This document shows, one piece after another, positions 62,549 to 64,000 of a stretch of 64,000 nt of DNA; the first letter of the stretch is position 1; the number at the start of each line of letters is the position of its first letter. Below the pieces are notes generated by a model. The model did no database searches. It was not told where the DNA came from and saw only the letters and a list, made by a program, of their open reading frames with translations. Made by a program: the position numbers and the translations under genes. The stretch comes from Pseudomonas psychrophila HA-4 (GTDB lineage Bacteria; Pseudomonadota; Gammaproteobacteria; Pseudomonadales; Pseudomonadaceae), in the NCBI RefSeq assembly GCF_000282975.1, contig NZ_ALJC01000025.1, positions 1 through 64,000 on the forward strand, in the 5' to 3' direction.

Positions 62549-63652
62549 ATGAACAAGAATGTACGCAACACCCTGTTGTCCGTTGCGCTGTCATTGCTGA
62601 CGACGGGCGTTTCCCTCGCGCAAGAGCGCACGGTGCGGATCTATAACTGGATCGAATACTTGCCCCCGGAAATCCTCAAGAGCTTTCAGGAGGAAACCGG
62701 AATCCGTCCTATCTATGACGTGTTCGACAGCGTCGAGACCTTGCAGTCCAAGTTGCTGACCGGCAACTCTGGCTATGATGTTGTCTACCCCGGCAGCGCC
62801 AACCTGAGCCACTTGATCGAAGCGGGTGCCGTCCAGCCTCTGGATCGAAGCCAGTTGCCTAACTGGCAGCATTTGGATCCCGAGTTCATGAAGTCCCTGG
62901 AGGCGGCGGGCGACACTGGCAACCGCTACGCTGCGCCTTACCTTTGGGGGACCACGTTGATTGGCTACAACGTTGACAAGGTTCAGAAGGTTCTGGGTGC
63001 CAATGTGCAGATGAACACATGGGACATGATCTTCAAGGAAGAGAACCTCTCCAAGCTGGCCAGTTGTGGTGTCGGTTTCCTCGATGCAGCCAATGAGATC
63101 GTGCCGATTGCCTTGCACTATCAGGGCCTTGACCCTAACAGCCAGAAGCGCGAGGACTACCCGCAGGCTCAGGCGGCGATGATGAAAATTCGCCCTTACG
63201 TCACCTACTTCAACTCGTCGCGCTATGGCATGGACCTCGCTAACGGTGACATTTGTGTCGCCGTAGGGTGGTCGGGTGGCGTGGAACTGGCCAGACAACT
63301 GGCCGATGCTGCGGGCAAGGGTGTGAGGGTGGAAATGGCCTTGCCCAAGGAAGGTGCGCCGATGTGGTCTGATGTGATGATGGTGCCGGTAAACGCCCCG
63401 AACACCAAAGAGGCCTACGAATTCATCAACTACATCCTGCGCCCAGATGTGATTGCCCGAATCAGTAACAAAATCGGATACCCCAACCCTAACAAGGATG
63501 CCTTCGCGCTGGTGAACGAGAGCATTCGTAAGAACCCCAATATGTATGTGCCGGACGAAGCGCGCAAAACGCTGTTCGCTCTGCAGCCCATGCCGCCAGC
63601 CATAGAGCGGATCCGCACCCGCCTCTGGACCAGCATCAAGACCAATCGCTGA
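62549..63652 (+). CDS. Polyamine-type (PotF/SpuD) ABC substrate-binding protein
   Basis: A 367-aa periplasmic binding protein: signal peptide (LLSVALSLLTTGVSLAQ), RIYNWIEYLPPEILKSFQEETG, YDVFDSVETLQSKLLTGNSGYDVVYP and NDICVAVGWSGG-like features of PotF/PotD. PotF-type proteins bind putrescine, spermidine or other cationic amines. No polyamine permease or ATPase is seen next to it, so it relies on subunits elsewhere or is a receptor. It lies 39 nt after the porin gene, probably co-transcribed. Confidence 0.88.
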   Translation: MNKNVRNTLLSVALSLLTTGVSLAQERTVRIYNWIEYLPPEILKSFQEETGIRPIYDVFDSVETLQSKLLTGNSGYDVVYPGSANLSHLIEAGAVQPLDRSQLPNWQHLDPEFMKSLEAAGDTGNRYAAPYLWGTTLIGYNVDKVQKVLGANVQMNTWDMIFKEENLSKLASCGVGFLDAANEIVPIALHYQGLDPNSQKREDYPQAQAAMMKIRPYVTYFNSSRYGMDLANGDICVAVGWSGGVELARQLADAAGKGVRVEMALPKEGAPMWSDVMMVPVNAPNTKEAYEFINYILRPDVIARISNKIGYPNPNKDAFALVNESIRKNPNMYVPDEARKTLFALQPMPPAIERIRTRLWTSIKTNR

Positions 63653-63660
63653 TCATCGTG

Positions 63661-63681
63661 GCCCGGCACGTGGTGCCGGGC
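63661..63681. terminator. Hairpin after polyamine-type binding protein
   Basis: GCCCGGCAC and GTGCCGGGC (9 bp) flank a GTG loop directly after the gene. It is a strong stem without a T-tract, a likely transcript end. Confidence 0.5.
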
Positions 63682-63818
63682 TCGATAGGGATGTTAGCTG
63701 TGCCTGATTCAACGCGATCGCTTGGGTTGATTCCCGTCATTCACGTCTGCTGTTGAGTACGGCCTCAACAGCGGATGTCATGCCTGCCATATGCTAGGAA
63801 TATCGCGAACAGCCCCTC

Positions 63819-64000
63819 TCAAAGGGAACTGGCGAGGTCCAGTCTTTCTAGGGTTTGAGCATCCAGTCTCAGCTGTGTCGAACGCGCCAGGCTATTCAGT
63901 TGCTCTAGATTGGTGGCACTTGCAATGGCAGAGCCAATGCCGGGTTGGTGCATGACCCAGGCCAAGGCGATTTCCGCTGGTGACACCTGTTGTTCCTGCG
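63819..64000 (-). CDS. Aldo/keto reductase C-terminus (partial)
   Basis: Reading leftward from the window edge, 59 codons give QVSPAEIALAWVMHQPGIGS..., then TNLEQLNSLARSTQLRLDAQTLERLD and a stop at 63819. This is the C-terminal end of an aldo/keto reductase (the AxxxALAWV-x-PGI-x-x-x-IASATNLEQL pattern of the NADP-binding region). The start lies outside the window. It converges with the binding-protein gene. Confidence 0.85.
   Translation of the reverse strand, partial: QEQQVSPAEIALAWVMHQPGIGSAIASATNLEQLNSLARSTQLRLDAQTLERLDLASSL

Noticed and set aside
1-64000. CRISPR arrays, rRNA genes, insertion sequences and known riboswitches
   Set aside because: I looked for regular spaced repeats, transposase motifs and rRNA sequence and saw none; riboswitch folds could not be computed and none was evident by eye.

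Overview
The window looks like a chromosomal segment of a fluorescent-group Pseudomonas. The evidence is the coding style and moderately high GC over most of it, an OprD-family porin, SfnB/SfnG sulfone genes with sigma-54 promoters, Pseudomonas-type REP hairpins, and many short FMN- and CoA-dependent catabolic operons. All functional calls come from reading motifs and gene order; no database search was run.

Region 1 (1-3.6 kb) is the AT-rich end of an integrated element. It carries three leftward genes of defence type: a SIR2-like protein with a SEC-C tail, an Abi-alpha (DUF4393) protein, and a protein with a HEPN-like RxxxxH motif. These are followed by a 15-bp perfect hairpin fused to a tRNA-like sequence, short repeated motifs, and the 3' half of a tRNA-Pro(GGG) with its terminator, which probably marks an att site.

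Region 2 (3.7-20.1 kb) is a transport and sulfur-scavenging block. It holds a TonB-dependent receptor, an amino-acid-type binding protein and permease without an ATPase, a DszA/SnaA-type flavin monooxygenase, a SfnB-type oxidoreductase, a truncated flavin reductase (sfnF remnant), sfnG, and a complete branched-chain-amino-acid-type ABC transporter with a catalytically dead adenylate-forming protein. Two divergent sigma-54 -24/-12 promoters sit between the SfnB-type gene and sfnF-sfnG.

Region 3 (20.1-24.5 kb) has small single genes: a ClbS/DfsB-like protein, membrane proteins, a lipoprotein and a beta-barrel protein.

Region 4 (24.7-49.6 kb) is a large catabolic cluster. It has an OprD porin, an NTF2-like protein, an AMP-forming and an ADP-forming CoA ligase, two acyl-CoA dehydrogenases, four crotonase units, a PaaH-like dehydrogenase, a FadB-like fusion, a thiolase, a thioesterase, a lactonase-type protein, SDRs including a tandem SDR-SDR fusion, a luciferase-like monooxygenase with a flavin reductase, an MFS transporter and an IclR regulator. 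Matching palindromes (TTCACA-N2-TGTGAA) in two divergent promoter regions suggest one IclR regulon. The lower half resembles the lower phenylacetyl-CoA route but lacks the PaaABCDE epoxidase and PaaZ, so the substrate is unknown.

Region 5 (49.7-58 kb) has a leftward unit of a tryptophan/lysine/phenylalanine 2-monooxygenase-type flavoprotein, a carbon-nitrogen hydrolase and an unknown membrane protein. Next to it is a LacI-regulated MFS transporter plus amidase-signature enzyme with two clear CAAACGTTTG operators. Region 6 (58-64 kb) has an SDR with a HxlR regulator, a NylB-like serine hydrolase, an outer-membrane porin, a polyamine-type binding protein and the end of an aldo/keto reductase.
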